This document shows positions 5,266-12,802 of a stretch of DNA of 16,702 bases, piece by piece; the stretch's first letter is position 1, and the number at the start of each line of letters is the position of its first letter. The notes under the pieces were generated by a model, which searched no databases, was not told where the DNA came from, and saw only the letters and a list, made by a program, of their open reading frames with translations. The translations under genes were made by a program, and so were the position numbers. The DNA is from an uncultured Collinsella sp. (lineage in GTDB: Bacteria; Actinomycetota; Coriobacteriia; Coriobacteriales; Coriobacteriaceae): positions 1 to 16,702 of the forward strand of contig CABUCQ010000038.1 of NCBI GenBank assembly GCA_902490095.1. The letters are read 5' to 3'.

Positions 5266-7860
5266 TTGAAGCTCATCATCGCCGAGAAAAACGACGCCGC
5301 GCGGCAGATTGCCGAGCGTCTGTCCACGGGTAAACCCAAAAAGGACAAGGTGTACAACACCGCCATCTACCGTTTTGAGTGGAAGGGCGAGGAGTGCGTG
5401 ACGATCGGCCTTGCCGGTCACATCCTTGCGCCCGATTTTTGCGACAGCGTGCTGTTCGATAAAAAGCTGGGCTGGTATTCGGTTACTGAGGACGGCGAGA
5501 TGCTGCCGGCCGACATACCCGATGGCCTGGCGCGTCCGCCCTACGATACCAAGCGCAAGCCGTTTCTTGCCGATGGCATCTCCATCAAGGGCTGGAAGCT
5601 CGAGAGCCTGCCCTATCTCACCTGGGCGCCCGTCATTAAGCTGCCGGCCGAGAAAGAGCTCATTCGCTCGCTCAAGAACCTTGCCAAGAAGTCCGACAGT
5701 GTCATCATCGCCACGGACTTCGATCGCGAGGGCGAGCTGATCGGTTCGGACGCTCTCAACAAGGTGCGCGAGGTTGCGCCGGACTTGCCGGTCGCCCGCG
5801 CCCAGTATTCTTCGTTTACCAAGGCCGAGATCACGCAGGCCTTCGATAATCTCGTCTCGCTCGACCAGAATCTGGCCGACGCCGGCGAGAGTCGCCAGCA
5901 CATCGACCTCATTTGGGGCGCGGTACTCACGCGCTATCTGACGCTCGCCAAGTTTGGCGGCTTTGGCAACGTGCGTTCCGCCGGCCGCGTGCAGACGCCG
6001 ACGCTTGCCCTGGTGGTCGAGCGCGAGCGCGAGCGCATGGCGTTTGTGCCCGAGGACTATTGGCAGATTCGCGGCATGGGCGCCGCGCAAGGCGCTGCCG
6101 AGGACGATCGCTTTAAGATCGCGCACAAGACGGCGCGCTTTACCGACAAGGATGCTGCTGAGACGGCGTACGGTCACGTTGACGGTGCCAAGACGGCTAC
6201 CGTCGCCGCGGTGACCAAGCGCTCGCGCAAGCAGCAGCCGCCCACGCCGTTTGCGACCACCTCGCTGCAGGCTGCCGCCGCAGCCGAGGGTATCTCGCCT
6301 GCGCGTACCATGCGCATCGCCGAGTCCCTCTACATGGCGGGCCTCATCAGCTACCCGCGTGTCGACAATACCGTGTACCCCGCGACGCTTGATCTGGGCG
6401 CCGTGGTGAGCGACCTGGCAAAGATCAACCCGGCGCTGGCGCCCGTATGCAAAAAGGTCCTCGCCGGTCCCATGAAGCCCACGCGCGGCAAGGTCGAGAC
6501 CACCGACCACCCGCCTATCTACCCCACGGGCGAGGGCGATCCGTCCACGCTCGATGGCGGCCAGCGCAAGCTCTATGACCTCATCGCCCGCCGCTTCCTG
6601 GCGACGCTCATGGGCCCCGCGACCATAGAGAACACCAAGCTCGAGCTCGACGTCAACGGCGAGCCGTTCGTGGCTTCTGGTGACGTGCTCGTGACCCCGG
6701 GTTTCCGCGAGGCATACCCGTACGGCCTTAAGCGCGACGAGCAGATGCCGCCGCTGGAGCAGGGCGATACGGTCGACGTGTTCGACATTAAGCTCGAGGC
6801 CAAGCAGACCGAGCCGCCCGCGCGCTACAGCCAGGGCAAGCTCGTGCAGGAGATGGAAAAGCGCGGCCTGGGTACCAAGTCCACGCGCGCGAGCATCATC
6901 GAGCGCCTGTACGCCGTGCGCTATCTCAAAAACGATCCCGTGGAGCCGAGTCAGCTGGGCATCGCCATCATCGATGCACTGACGCAGTTTGCCCCGCGCA
7001 TCACGAGCCCCGATATGACCAGCGAGCTCGATGGCGACATGACCCGCGTGGAGCGCGGCGAGGACACCGAAGAGCATGTCGTGGCGCACTCGCGCGCGCT
7101 GCTGGCCGGTGTGCTCGACGAGCTGCTCAAGCATACGCAGGAGCTCGGCGACGCCATCAGCGACGCCGTTACGGCCGATGCGCGCGTGGGCGCCTGCCCC
7201 AAGTGCGGCAAGGACCTGGTTATGAAGACGAGCGCCAAGACCCGTGGCAGCTTTATCGGCTGCATGGGATGGCCCGACTGCGATGTGACCTATCCGGTGC
7301 CGAGCGGCGTCAAGGTAAGCCCGCTCGAGGGCGAGGCAGCCGTGTGCCCCGAGTGCGGCGCGCCGCGCATTAAGTGCCAGCCGTTCCGCCAGAAGGCCTT
7401 CGAGATTTGCGTGAACCCCACGTGCCCCACCAACTACGAGCCCGACCTTAAGGTGGGCGAGTGCAAGGTGTGCGCCGAGGCCGGACGCCATGGCGACCTG
7501 ATCGCGCACAAGAGCGAAAAGAGCGGCAAGCGCTTTATCCGCTGCACCAACTACGATGACTGCGGCGTGAGCTATCCGCTGCCGGCGCGTGGCAAGCTCG
7601 AGGCGACGGGCGAGACCTGCCCCGAGTGCGGCGCCCCCATCGTGGTGGTCAACACGGCGCGCGGCCCGTGGCGCATCTGCGTGAACATGGACTGCCCGAC
7701 CAAGGAGAAGAAGCCCGCCCGCGGCCGCAAGACCACGACCAAGGCGATCACGGCGAAGAAGACCACAGCAGCAAAGAAGACTTCGACCGCCAAGAAGTCG
7801 ACTGCCAAGAAGACTGCCGCGAAAAAGACGACCACCAAGAAGGCGGCCGCCGACAAGTAG
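5266..7860 (+). CDS. topA: Type IA DNA topoisomerase I, archaeal-type, with zinc ribbons and lysine-rich tail
   Basis: The 864-residue enzyme relaxes negatively supercoiled DNA through a 5'-phosphotyrosine link. The start is TTG with ATAGGAG upstream; no earlier in-frame start exists. The Toprim domain shows E7 (IIAEKND) and DFDREGE at 151-157 with the DxDxE metal triad D151, D153, E155. The catalytic tyrosine is Y363 in ISYPRVDNTVYP. From residue 644 there are four cysteine zinc-ribbon modules (CPKCG, CPECG, CKVC, CPECG starts). The last 50 or so residues are an Ala/Lys/Thr repeat such as AKKTTAAKK, a DNA-binding tail of the kind seen on actinobacterial topoisomerases. The YPRVDNT context is nearer to archaeal topoisomerase IA than to E. 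coli TopA. Topoisomerase III is the alternative, but the zinc ribbons and size argue for a topoisomerase I role. Confidence 0.92.
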   Translation: MKLIIAEKNDAARQIAERLSTGKPKKDKVYNTAIYRFEWKGEECVTIGLAGHILAPDFCDSVLFDKKLGWYSVTEDGEMLPADIPDGLARPPYDTKRKPFLADGISIKGWKLESLPYLTWAPVIKLPAEKELIRSLKNLAKKSDSVIIATDFDREGELIGSDALNKVREVAPDLPVARAQYSSFTKAEITQAFDNLVSLDQNLADAGESRQHIDLIWGAVLTRYLTLAKFGGFGNVRSAGRVQTPTLALVVERERERMAFVPEDYWQIRGMGAAQGAAEDDRFKIAHKTARFTDKDAAETAYGHVDGAKTATVAAVTKRSRKQQPPTPFATTSLQAAAAAEGISPARTMRIAESLYMAGLISYPRVDNTVYPATLDLGAVVSDLAKINPALAPVCKKVLAGPMKPTRGKVETTDHPPIYPTGEGDPSTLDGGQRKLYDLIARRFLATLMGPATIENTKLELDVNGEPFVASGDVLVTPGFREAYPYGLKRDEQMPPLEQGDTVDVFDIKLEAKQTEPPARYSQGKLVQEMEKRGLGTKSTRASIIERLYAVRYLKNDPVEPSQLGIAIIDALTQFAPRITSPDMTSELDGDMTRVERGEDTEEHVVAHSRALLAGVLDELLKHTQELGDAISDAVTADARVGACPKCGKDLVMKTSAKTRGSFIGCMGWPDCDVTYPVPSGVKVSPLEGEAAVCPECGAPRIKCQPFRQKAFEICVNPTCPTNYEPDLKVGECKVCAEAGRHGDLIAHKSEKSGKRFIRCTNYDDCGVSYPLPARGKLEATGETCPECGAPIVVVNTARGPWRICVNMDCPTKEKKPARGRKTTTKAITAKKTTAAKKTSTAKKSTAKKTAAKKTTTKKAAADK

Positions 7861-7890
7861 CGGCGCAGCCGAAACATAGCCCAAAACAAA

Positions 7891-7926
7891 AACGAGCGAG
7901 GGTCCCATGATCCTCGCTCGTTTTTT
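7891..7926 (+). terminator. Bidirectional intrinsic terminator between topA and the zinc-ribbon gene
   Basis: AACGAGCGAGG (7891-7901) pairs perfectly with CCTCGCTCGTT (7912-7922) around a ten-base loop, with six T at 7921-7926. On the minus strand the same stem is followed by TTTTTGTTTTGG. It therefore fits both topA, ending 30 bases before, and the convergent gene ending at 7983. Confidence 0.93.
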
Positions 7927-7929
7927 GCG

Positions 7930-7986
7930 TAGTCATTGGGGACGTTCTTGAATGACTAGTCGTTTAAGACCGTCGCATGCGACTAG
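7930..7986. repeat. Head-to-head pair of CTAG-ended repeat units
   Basis: Two units related to the one at 442-472 lie in inverted orientation and share a central CTAG: unit one at 7930-7959 (TAGTCATTGGGGACG...GACTAG) and unit two at 7956-7986 (CTAGTCGTTTAAGA...GACTAG). Together they form an imperfect palindrome of about 57 bases. The stop codon of the minus-strand zinc-ribbon gene (7983-7985) is inside the terminal GACTAG, so the repeat supplies that stop. Confidence 0.75.
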
Positions 7987-8957
7987 TTCACTTCGACGGG
8001 TTTGGCGCCGGGATAGCGCTCCTCAAAGTCTAGGCGATACTTATTGTCATTGGTGCCCGCCACGTTGTCGCGCGACAGCGGCGCCACGATCTCATTCTTG
8101 TGGTCCGCAGGCTTGGCGTATTTCAGGCTGATCTCCCAGGCATCACAGATTGCGTCAATGCGGTGGTCCAGGTCGTCGTACAGGGCGATGATGTCCTTCC
8201 AGGAGCTGTAGTTCTTGGAGCTCGTCGGAACGTCTAGGTCCTCGACGATGTCGTAATACTGCTCGATGGTGTCCTCCGTGCGCTCGGCGACGTCGGCGAG
8301 ATTTTGACGGGTGGTTCGATCCTCTTCCAGATAGCTGCCGTTGAAGTTCTGCGCGCAGCCACGGACGTAGTTGTCGAGGTCTTCGAGCAAGTCGTAGTAT
8401 TCGCTCAGGCGACGGTAGAGGTTCTGCTCGGAGAGCGTTGCTTCGCCGCCATCCTCGTCATCATCGTCGTACAGGCTGTTGGGATCGCCGAGAGGCTTTA
8501 GGTCATCGTCGTCGACGTCATGGTGCAGCTTAGCTACCTCGGCAGTCGTCTGCGTGGCGGCGTTGTCGAACGGTCTGATTGCAAAGAAGATGACCAGGGC
8601 GAGGATGATCGCCACCAGCACAACGATAACGGCGATAAGCGGCCCGGTGCCGCTCTTTTTGGGAGCGGGGGTCTGTGGCGAAGCGGGCGCGTATGCGGGA
8701 GCCGGCTGCTGTTGGGGCGAGCCGCTCGCGACGGGTATGCGCTGCGTGGTCTCGACGGCCTCGGTCCTTGCGGCGGGGTCGGGGCTATAGGCGAGGGAGT
8801 CGTCCGCCTTGGCTTGCGGCGTATCAAGGGAGCCGGTCTGCTCAAAAGCGGGCTGGCTATCGCTCGCGGCTATTTGCTCAACGGGTGCACCGCACGAGGT
8901 GCAGAACTTGGCATCATCTGCAAGACGCTTGCCGCACGAGGCGCAATACCGAGACAT
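7983..8957 (-). CDS. Membrane-anchored zinc-ribbon protein with acidic extracytoplasmic domain
   Basis: The 324-residue protein begins with a zinc ribbon (C5-x2-C8 and C19-x2-C22, YCASCGKRL...FCTSCGAP). A Pro/Gln/Ala-rich linker (about 30-100) leads to one strong membrane helix (about 106-127, flanked by KK and RPF). The remainder is an acidic helical region, with LHHDVDDDDLK and YDDDDEDGG near the membrane and three Tyr/Leu/Asp-rich helices beyond. With no signal peptide, the ribbon should stay cytoplasmic and the acidic part outside. The start at 8957 has AAAGGAG five bases upstream; a GTG at 8975 is an alternative. Function is unknown. Proteins with this N-terminal ribbon plus one membrane helix are common in Gram-positive bacteria and include membrane-bound sensors and envelope-associated proteins, but I see no diagnostic catalytic motif. 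Confidence 0.88.
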   Translation of the reverse strand: MSRYCASCGKRLADDAKFCTSCGAPVEQIAASDSQPAFEQTGSLDTPQAKADDSLAYSPDPAARTEAVETTQRIPVASGSPQQQPAPAYAPASPQTPAPKKSGTGPLIAVIVVLVAIILALVIFFAIRPFDNAATQTTAEVAKLHHDVDDDDLKPLGDPNSLYDDDDEDGGEATLSEQNLYRRLSEYYDLLEDLDNYVRGCAQNFNGSYLEEDRTTRQNLADVAERTEDTIEQYYDIVEDLDVPTSSKNYSSWKDIIALYDDLDHRIDAICDAWEISLKYAKPADHKNEIVAPLSRDNVAGTNDNKYRLDFEERYPGAKPVEVN

Positions 8958-8994
8958 TGCCACTCCTTTCGCCACATTTCAATGCAATACGACG

Positions 8995-9000
8995 ATTATA
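8995..9000 (-). promoter_or_regulatory. -10 box (TATAAT) of the zinc-ribbon gene
   Basis: A perfect TATAAT reads on the minus strand, 37 bases before the ATG at 8957, which gives a leader of about 30 bases. It is preceded by GCTGGG and no clear -35 hexamer. Confidence 0.6.
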
Positions 9001-9028
9001 CCCAGCATCCAAAATTCCCCATCATATG

Positions 9029-9091
9029 TTGCGGTGAAATAGGGACTGTTTGGCGGTCTCAGAGCTTCAATCAGCCCCTATTTCACCGCAA
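9029..9091. repeat. REP-like palindrome with 20-bp arms
   Basis: The left arm TTGCGGTGAAATAGGGACTG (9029-9048) and the right arm (9072-9091) pair at 19 of 20 positions around a 23-base spacer. It lies between the divergent zinc-ribbon and tmk genes. It is the size and shape of REP/RAYT-type palindromes, which can move by an external transposase. No transposase is present here and no second copy is in the window. Confidence 0.75.
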
Positions 9092-9114
9092 CTTTGGAAA
9101 GGCACCTTTAGCCA

Positions 9115-9144
9115 TTGGGGACGCACCGAGCACTGGGGTATCAT
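9115..9144 (+). promoter_or_regulatory. Possible promoter of tmk-holB-ricT (TTGGGG, 18 bases, TATCAT)
   Basis: TTGGGG at 9115-9120 and TATCAT at 9139-9144 have an 18-base spacer and lie 53 bases before the tmk start. GGGGTATCAT also precedes comF at 12742-12751. The -35 hexamer is part of a CATTGGGGACG string (9113-9123) that also occurs in the repeat at 7934-7944, so the promoter may have been supplied or altered by repeat sequence. Confidence 0.4.
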
Positions 9145-9196
9145 GGCTTGGTTGATATATCTGCATTTACGCGCCTTGCAGGAAGGGGCTGCGCCC

Positions 9197-9880
9197 ATGG
9201 CTTTTGAGCCCGCTCAACATAGCTTTATCACGCTCGAGGGCGTCGACGGTGCCGGCAAGTCCACGCAGGCGCGCCTGCTTGCCCGCGCTCTTGAACTCGC
9301 TGGCTACCAGGTTGTGAGCCTGCGCGAGCCGGGCGGTACCGCCATCAGCGAAAAGATCCGCGCTCTGCTACTCGACCCCGCCAACACGGCGATGGGCGAC
9401 ACCTGCGAGCTGCTGCTCTACGAGGCAGCGCGTGCCCAGCTGGTGCACGAGGTCATCGCCCCCGCCCTTGCGGCCGGCAAGGTGGTCCTGTGCGATCGTT
9501 TCTACGATTCCACGACCTGCTATCAGGCGTTTGCCGATGGCCTCGATCGCCAGATGGTGCGCGACGCCAACAACCTGGCCGTCGCGGGCACGCACCCGGC
9601 GCTCACGCTCGTCTATCACATCACGCCCGAGCAGGCGGCGCTGCGCATGGCCGACCGCGGTGCGGCCGACCGCATGGAGGCCAAGGGCATGGCCTTCCAA
9701 GAGCGCGTCTACCAGGGATTTTGCGCCATTGCCGCCGAGGAGCCAAACCGCGTAAAGCTCATCGACGCCACCGCGACCATCGAGGAAGTCTTCGAGAAGA
9801 CGGTCGAGCAGGTTCGCGCGTACGGTCTCGACATTCCGCAAGACGCCGTCGCCGCCGCGCTTGCCAAGGAGGCCGAGTAA
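9197..9880 (+). CDS. tmk: Thymidylate kinase
   Basis: The 227-residue enzyme phosphorylates dTMP to dTDP with ATP. The P-loop GVDGAGKST is at 15-23, the DRF motif at 100-102 binds substrate, and the LID region RGAADRMEAKG is at 154-164. EPGG at 44-47 is also typical. The ATG at 9197 is chosen because AGGAAGGGG lies eight bases upstream and the kinase homology begins ten residues in; a longer frame back to TTG at 9050 would run through the REP-like palindrome and is not credible. The holB ribosome binding site (AAGGAGG) lies within the last codons, and holB starts one base after the stop, so the two are coupled. Confidence 0.95.
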   Translation: MAFEPAQHSFITLEGVDGAGKSTQARLLARALELAGYQVVSLREPGGTAISEKIRALLLDPANTAMGDTCELLLYEAARAQLVHEVIAPALAAGKVVLCDRFYDSTTCYQAFADGLDRQMVRDANNLAVAGTHPALTLVYHITPEQAALRMADRGAADRMEAKGMAFQERVYQGFCAIAAEEPNRVKLIDATATIEEVFEKTVEQVRAYGLDIPQDAVAAALAKEAE

Positions 9881-9881
9881 C

Positions 9882-11009
9882 ATGGCCCCCGCTCAGGCAA
9901 GTCTGCTGGCCAAGCTCGACACCCAAGAGCGCGTGCGCGACTTTTTGACCAATGCCGTCGCCAGCGGTCGCGCATCGCACGCCTACCTGTTTTTGGGCGC
10001 GCCCGGCGCGGGCAAGCTCGACGCCGCGTGGGCGCTCGCCCAAGCCTTCCTGTGCGAGCAGGATGGCTGCGGCTCATGCGATAGCTGCGTGCGCGTCGCC
10101 CGCCATACGCACCCCGACGTGCACTATTACACGCCCGAGAGCGCCACGGGCTACCTCATCGCCCAGACCCGCGAGCTGCTCGACGACGTGCCTCTGGCGC
10201 CCATCCGTGCCAAGGCCAAGGTCTACATCATCGACCGTGCCGAGCAACTGCGTGCCAACACCGCCAACGCACTGCTCAAAACACTCGAGGAGCCGCCCGA
10301 GGGCGTTATGTTCATCCTGCTGGGCACCTCGGCAGACGTGATGTTGCCCACCATCGTGAGCCGCTGCCAGTGCGTGCCGTTTCGGCTGGTATCGCCCGCC
10401 GTCGCCGCGCAGGCCGTGAGCCGCGCCACCGGGCAGGACCCTGCGCGTTGCCGCATGGCCGTCGCCGTAGCGGGAAGCCCCACGCGTGGCATCGAGTTCC
10501 TCAAGAGCGCCGAGCGCCAGGACGCCCGCCGTCAGATGGTTCGCGCCATCGATTCGCTTATCGTCGCCGACGAGGCCGACGTGCTCAGCCGCGCCAAGTC
10601 ACTCATCGTCGCCGTTAAGGCGCCGCTCGCCGAGGTCAAGTCCACGCAGGAAAAGGTGCTCGAGCAAAACGCCGACTACCTGTCGCGTGGAGCATTGAAG
10701 CAGCTTGAGGACCGCAACAAGCGCGAACTCAACGCGCGCGAGCGTTCGGGTATCATGGAAGCGCTGGCGAGCGCGCGGACGCTCATGCGCGACGTGCTGC
10801 TGACGCTTCAGGACGAGGCGGCCGACGTGGTGAACGAAGACGTGCGCGACTCGATCGGTCGGCTTGCCGCCGCGACCAATGTTGCGGGTGCCACGCGGGC
10901 GCTCGAGGCAGTCGCGACCGCCGAGCGCAACATCGCCAGAAACGTTACTCCCCAGCTGGCCATCGAGGTCATGCTGTTCGATATCAGGAAGGCACTGAAA
11001 TGCCGTTAG
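9882..11009 (+). CDS. holB: DNA polymerase III delta prime subunit (clamp loader)
   Basis: The 375-residue AAA+ protein belongs to the replication clamp loader that opens the sliding clamp. Landmarks are the P-loop region GAPGAGKLDAA (residues 39-49), a zinc-binding set C58, C63, C66, C69, a Walker-B-like VYIIDRAE (114-121), LLKTLEEPPE (131-140) and the sensor-1 SRC at 160-162. The P-loop has leucine after the lysine where ATP-hydrolysing subunits have Ser or Thr, consistent with a subunit that does not itself hydrolyse ATP. The ATG at 9882 has AAGGAGG nine bases upstream. The stop overlaps the ricT start by ten bases. Confidence 0.93.
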   Translation: MAPAQASLLAKLDTQERVRDFLTNAVASGRASHAYLFLGAPGAGKLDAAWALAQAFLCEQDGCGSCDSCVRVARHTHPDVHYYTPESATGYLIAQTRELLDDVPLAPIRAKAKVYIIDRAEQLRANTANALLKTLEEPPEGVMFILLGTSADVMLPTIVSRCQCVPFRLVSPAVAAQAVSRATGQDPARCRMAVAVAGSPTRGIEFLKSAERQDARRQMVRAIDSLIVADEADVLSRAKSLIVAVKAPLAEVKSTQEKVLEQNADYLSRGALKQLEDRNKRELNARERSGIMEALASARTLMRDVLLTLQDEAADVVNEDVRDSIGRLAAATNVAGATRALEAVATAERNIARNVTPQLAIEVMLFDIRKALKCR

Positions 11010-12700
11010 TCGTACCCGTTAAGTTTACCTACGCCTCGCGCGACCTGTGGTTCGATCCGCAGGATCTGGATATCCTCGAGGCCGATTATGCCATTTGCTC
11101 CACCGAGCGCGGAACCGAGATCGGCCTGGTCACTGCCGATCCCTTTGAGGTGCCGCAAGACGAGATCGGTCAGCCGCTCAAGCCCGTGCTGCGCGTGGCG
11201 AGCGACATCGACCTGCAGCTTGCCGACGATCTGGCCATTCAGGGCGACGAGGCCATGGTCGACTTCCGCCGCCTGGTCAAGGAGCTCGACCTCGAGATGA
11301 AGCCGGTGGGCGTCGAGTACCTGTTTGGCGGCGAGAAGGCCGTGTTCTACTTTGCGGCCGAGGAGCGCGTCGATTTTCGCCAGCTCGTCAAGGATCTGTC
11401 CTCGACGCTGCACATTCGCGTCGACATGCGCCAGATCGGTGTGCGCGACGAGACCCGCCTGGTGGGCGGCTATGCCCAGTGCGGCCAGGAGCTCTGCTGC
11501 ACGCGCTTTGGCGGACAGTTTGAACCCGTCTCGATTCGCATGGCAAAAGAGCAGGACCTGCCGCTCAACTCGTCCAAGATCAGCGGCGTGTGCGGCCGCC
11601 TGATGTGCTGCCTGCGTTATGAGTTCGAGGCGTACAAGGACTTTAAGAGCCGTGCGCCCAAAAAGAAGACGCTCATCGATACGCCGCTCGGCAAGGCGCG
11701 TATTCAGGAATATGACACGCCGCGTGAGCAGCTGGTGCTGCGCCTGGAGAACGGCAAGGTTTTTAAGGTCAACCTAGCCGATATGACGTGCTCGGAGGGC
11801 TGCAAAAAGAAGGCTGCCGAGCAGGGCTGCAATTGCCGCCCCGACTGCGTGACGCGTGACGTGCTCGAGCGCATCGAGTCGCCCGAGATGCGCCTGGCGC
11901 TCATGGAGCTCGACCGCGAGAACGGCGTCGACGTGGGCGATGGCCTGTCGAGCGCCGACCGTCTTGCCGGCACGTCGATGCCCAAGCGCCGTCGTCGCGA
12001 TGCCGAATCCGATGCTCGCGCTGCTCAGAGCCAGGGCGAGGGCCGTGGCCGCGGAAAGGGCCGTGGTAAGGTTGAGGCACCCGAGGCCGAGGAGGCCGCC
12101 GGTGGCCGTCGTCGTCGCAAACGCTCGGGTTCGGGCGATGCCGGCGAGGTCGCTCCCGCAGGCAAGAACGCTTCCCGCGAGCGCGAGGCTCAGCAGCCCC
12201 AGCAGCAGAATCGCGGCGGTGGCATGAACCCCACACGCCGTCGTCGCCGTCATCTGTCGAGCGAGGAGCGCGAGGACGCCTTCCGCGCCGCAGCTGCTCG
12301 CGAGGCTGGTGCCGCCCCCAAGGGTGGTTCGGGTTCCGATGCGCCTGCCGACAAGGGCGGCAAGTCACGTGGCGAGGAGGAGCGCGCGCCGCGTCCGCGC
12401 CGTCGCCATTCCTCGGGCGCGCAACAGAAGCCCTCAGTGCCCTCCGTGGCCGATCAGGTCTCGGATGGCGAGGTCAAGGTCACGCGCCGTCGTCCCGGAG
12501 ATGGCGGGGGAGCGGCTGCCAAGGCTTCGCGTGGCGCCGCTCGCGACGAGCGCGAGCCGCGCGAGGATCGCGGTGGCGAGGGCTCGGCCGACCAGGGTCA
12601 AAAGCGCCGTCGCCGTCGCCGTTCCCGCAAGCCGCGCCAGGATGGTGGCGAGGGCTCGACCCCGTCTTCGTCCGCACCACAACCGCCCGCGGGCGAATAA
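11000..12700 (+). CDS. ricT: PSP1-domain protein RicT (YaaT-like) with long basic tail
   Basis: The 566-residue protein is a PSP1-domain family member. In Bacillus subtilis RicT (YaaT) is part of the RicA-RicF-RicT complex that carries [4Fe-4S] clusters and stimulates RNase Y processing. The N-terminal 310 residues carry the domain with conserved cysteines C161, C166, C167 (GYAQCGQELCC) and C198, C203, C204 (GVCGRLMCC). A further cluster C264, C268, C277, C279, C283 follows. From about residue 325 to the end is a disordered tail of Arg, Gly, Glu and Pro with several runs such as KRRRR and KRRRRRRSRKP; Bacillus YaaT is about 275 residues and lacks this. The order tmk-holB-ricT agrees with Firmicutes and supports the identity. 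The start overlaps holB by ten bases, so it is translationally coupled. The tail suggests RNA binding, which is inference. Confidence 0.9.
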   Translation: MPLVVPVKFTYASRDLWFDPQDLDILEADYAICSTERGTEIGLVTADPFEVPQDEIGQPLKPVLRVASDIDLQLADDLAIQGDEAMVDFRRLVKELDLEMKPVGVEYLFGGEKAVFYFAAEERVDFRQLVKDLSSTLHIRVDMRQIGVRDETRLVGGYAQCGQELCCTRFGGQFEPVSIRMAKEQDLPLNSSKISGVCGRLMCCLRYEFEAYKDFKSRAPKKKTLIDTPLGKARIQEYDTPREQLVLRLENGKVFKVNLADMTCSEGCKKKAAEQGCNCRPDCVTRDVLERIESPEMRLALMELDRENGVDVGDGLSSADRLAGTSMPKRRRRDAESDARAAQSQGEGRGRGKGRGKVEAPEAEEAAGGRRRRKRSGSGDAGEVAPAGKNASREREAQQPQQQNRGGGMNPTRRRRRHLSSEEREDAFRAAAAREAGAAPKGGSGSDAPADKGGKSRGEEERAPRPRRRHSSGAQQKPSVPSVADQVSDGEVKVTRRRPGDGGGAAAKASRGAARDEREPREDRGGEGSADQGQKRRRRRRSRKPRQDGGEGSTPSSSAPQPPAGE

Positions 12701-12708
12701 CGCCCGCG
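12688..12708 (+). terminator. Hairpin at the ricT stop codon, weak terminator candidate
   Basis: CGCGGGCG (12688-12695) and CGCCCGCG (12701-12708) pair perfectly around AATAA, which contains the ricT stop. It is followed by AGCGGATTTAG, not a T run, so termination would be weak. A second small stem, CCCGA/TCGGG (12730-12744), comes just before the comF -10 box. Confidence 0.4.
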
Positions 12709-12745
12709 AGCGGATTTAGCCCGCCTTGTCCCGAGCGCATCGGGG

Positions 12746-12751
12746 TATCAT
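12746..12751 (+). promoter_or_regulatory. Probable -10 box (TATCAT) of comF
   Basis: TATCAT in the context GGGGTATCATAGCG lies 52 bases before the TTG start of comF and resembles the box before tmk. Transcription from here would begin near 12758, only a few bases before the hairpin at 12764-12799. The best -35 match, TTGTCC at 12726, is only 14 bases away, which is short. Confidence 0.4.
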
Positions 12752-12763
12752 AGCGCTGAATCA

Positions 12764-12799
12764 ACAACCCTCCCTGCGACCGAACGTAGGGAGGGTTGT
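12764..12799 (+). promoter_or_regulatory. 15-bp leader hairpin that sequesters the comF ribosome binding site
   Basis: The left arm ACAACCCTCCCTGCG (12764-12778) pairs with CGTAGGGAGGGTTGT (12785-12799) over 15 bp with one G-T pair and the loop ACCGAA. The right arm contains AGGGAGGG, the Shine-Dalgarno sequence seven bases before the TTG start at 12803. Folded, the site would be fully paired. No T run follows, so it is not an intrinsic terminator. Confidence 0.7.
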
Positions 12800-12802
12800 G
12801 TC

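Noticed and set aside
4522..7908. 1128-codon open frame on the minus strand opposite hypB and topA
   Set aside because: It is a shadow of G/C-biased third positions in two well-identified plus-strand genes. Its Leu/Arg/His/Gly-rich product matches no family, and the strong hypB and topA motifs decide the coding strand.
9050..9196. N-terminal extension of tmk from TTG at 9050
   Set aside because: It begins inside the spacer of the REP-like palindrome and lacks kinase homology; the ATG at 9197 has a strong ribosome binding site and fits family length.
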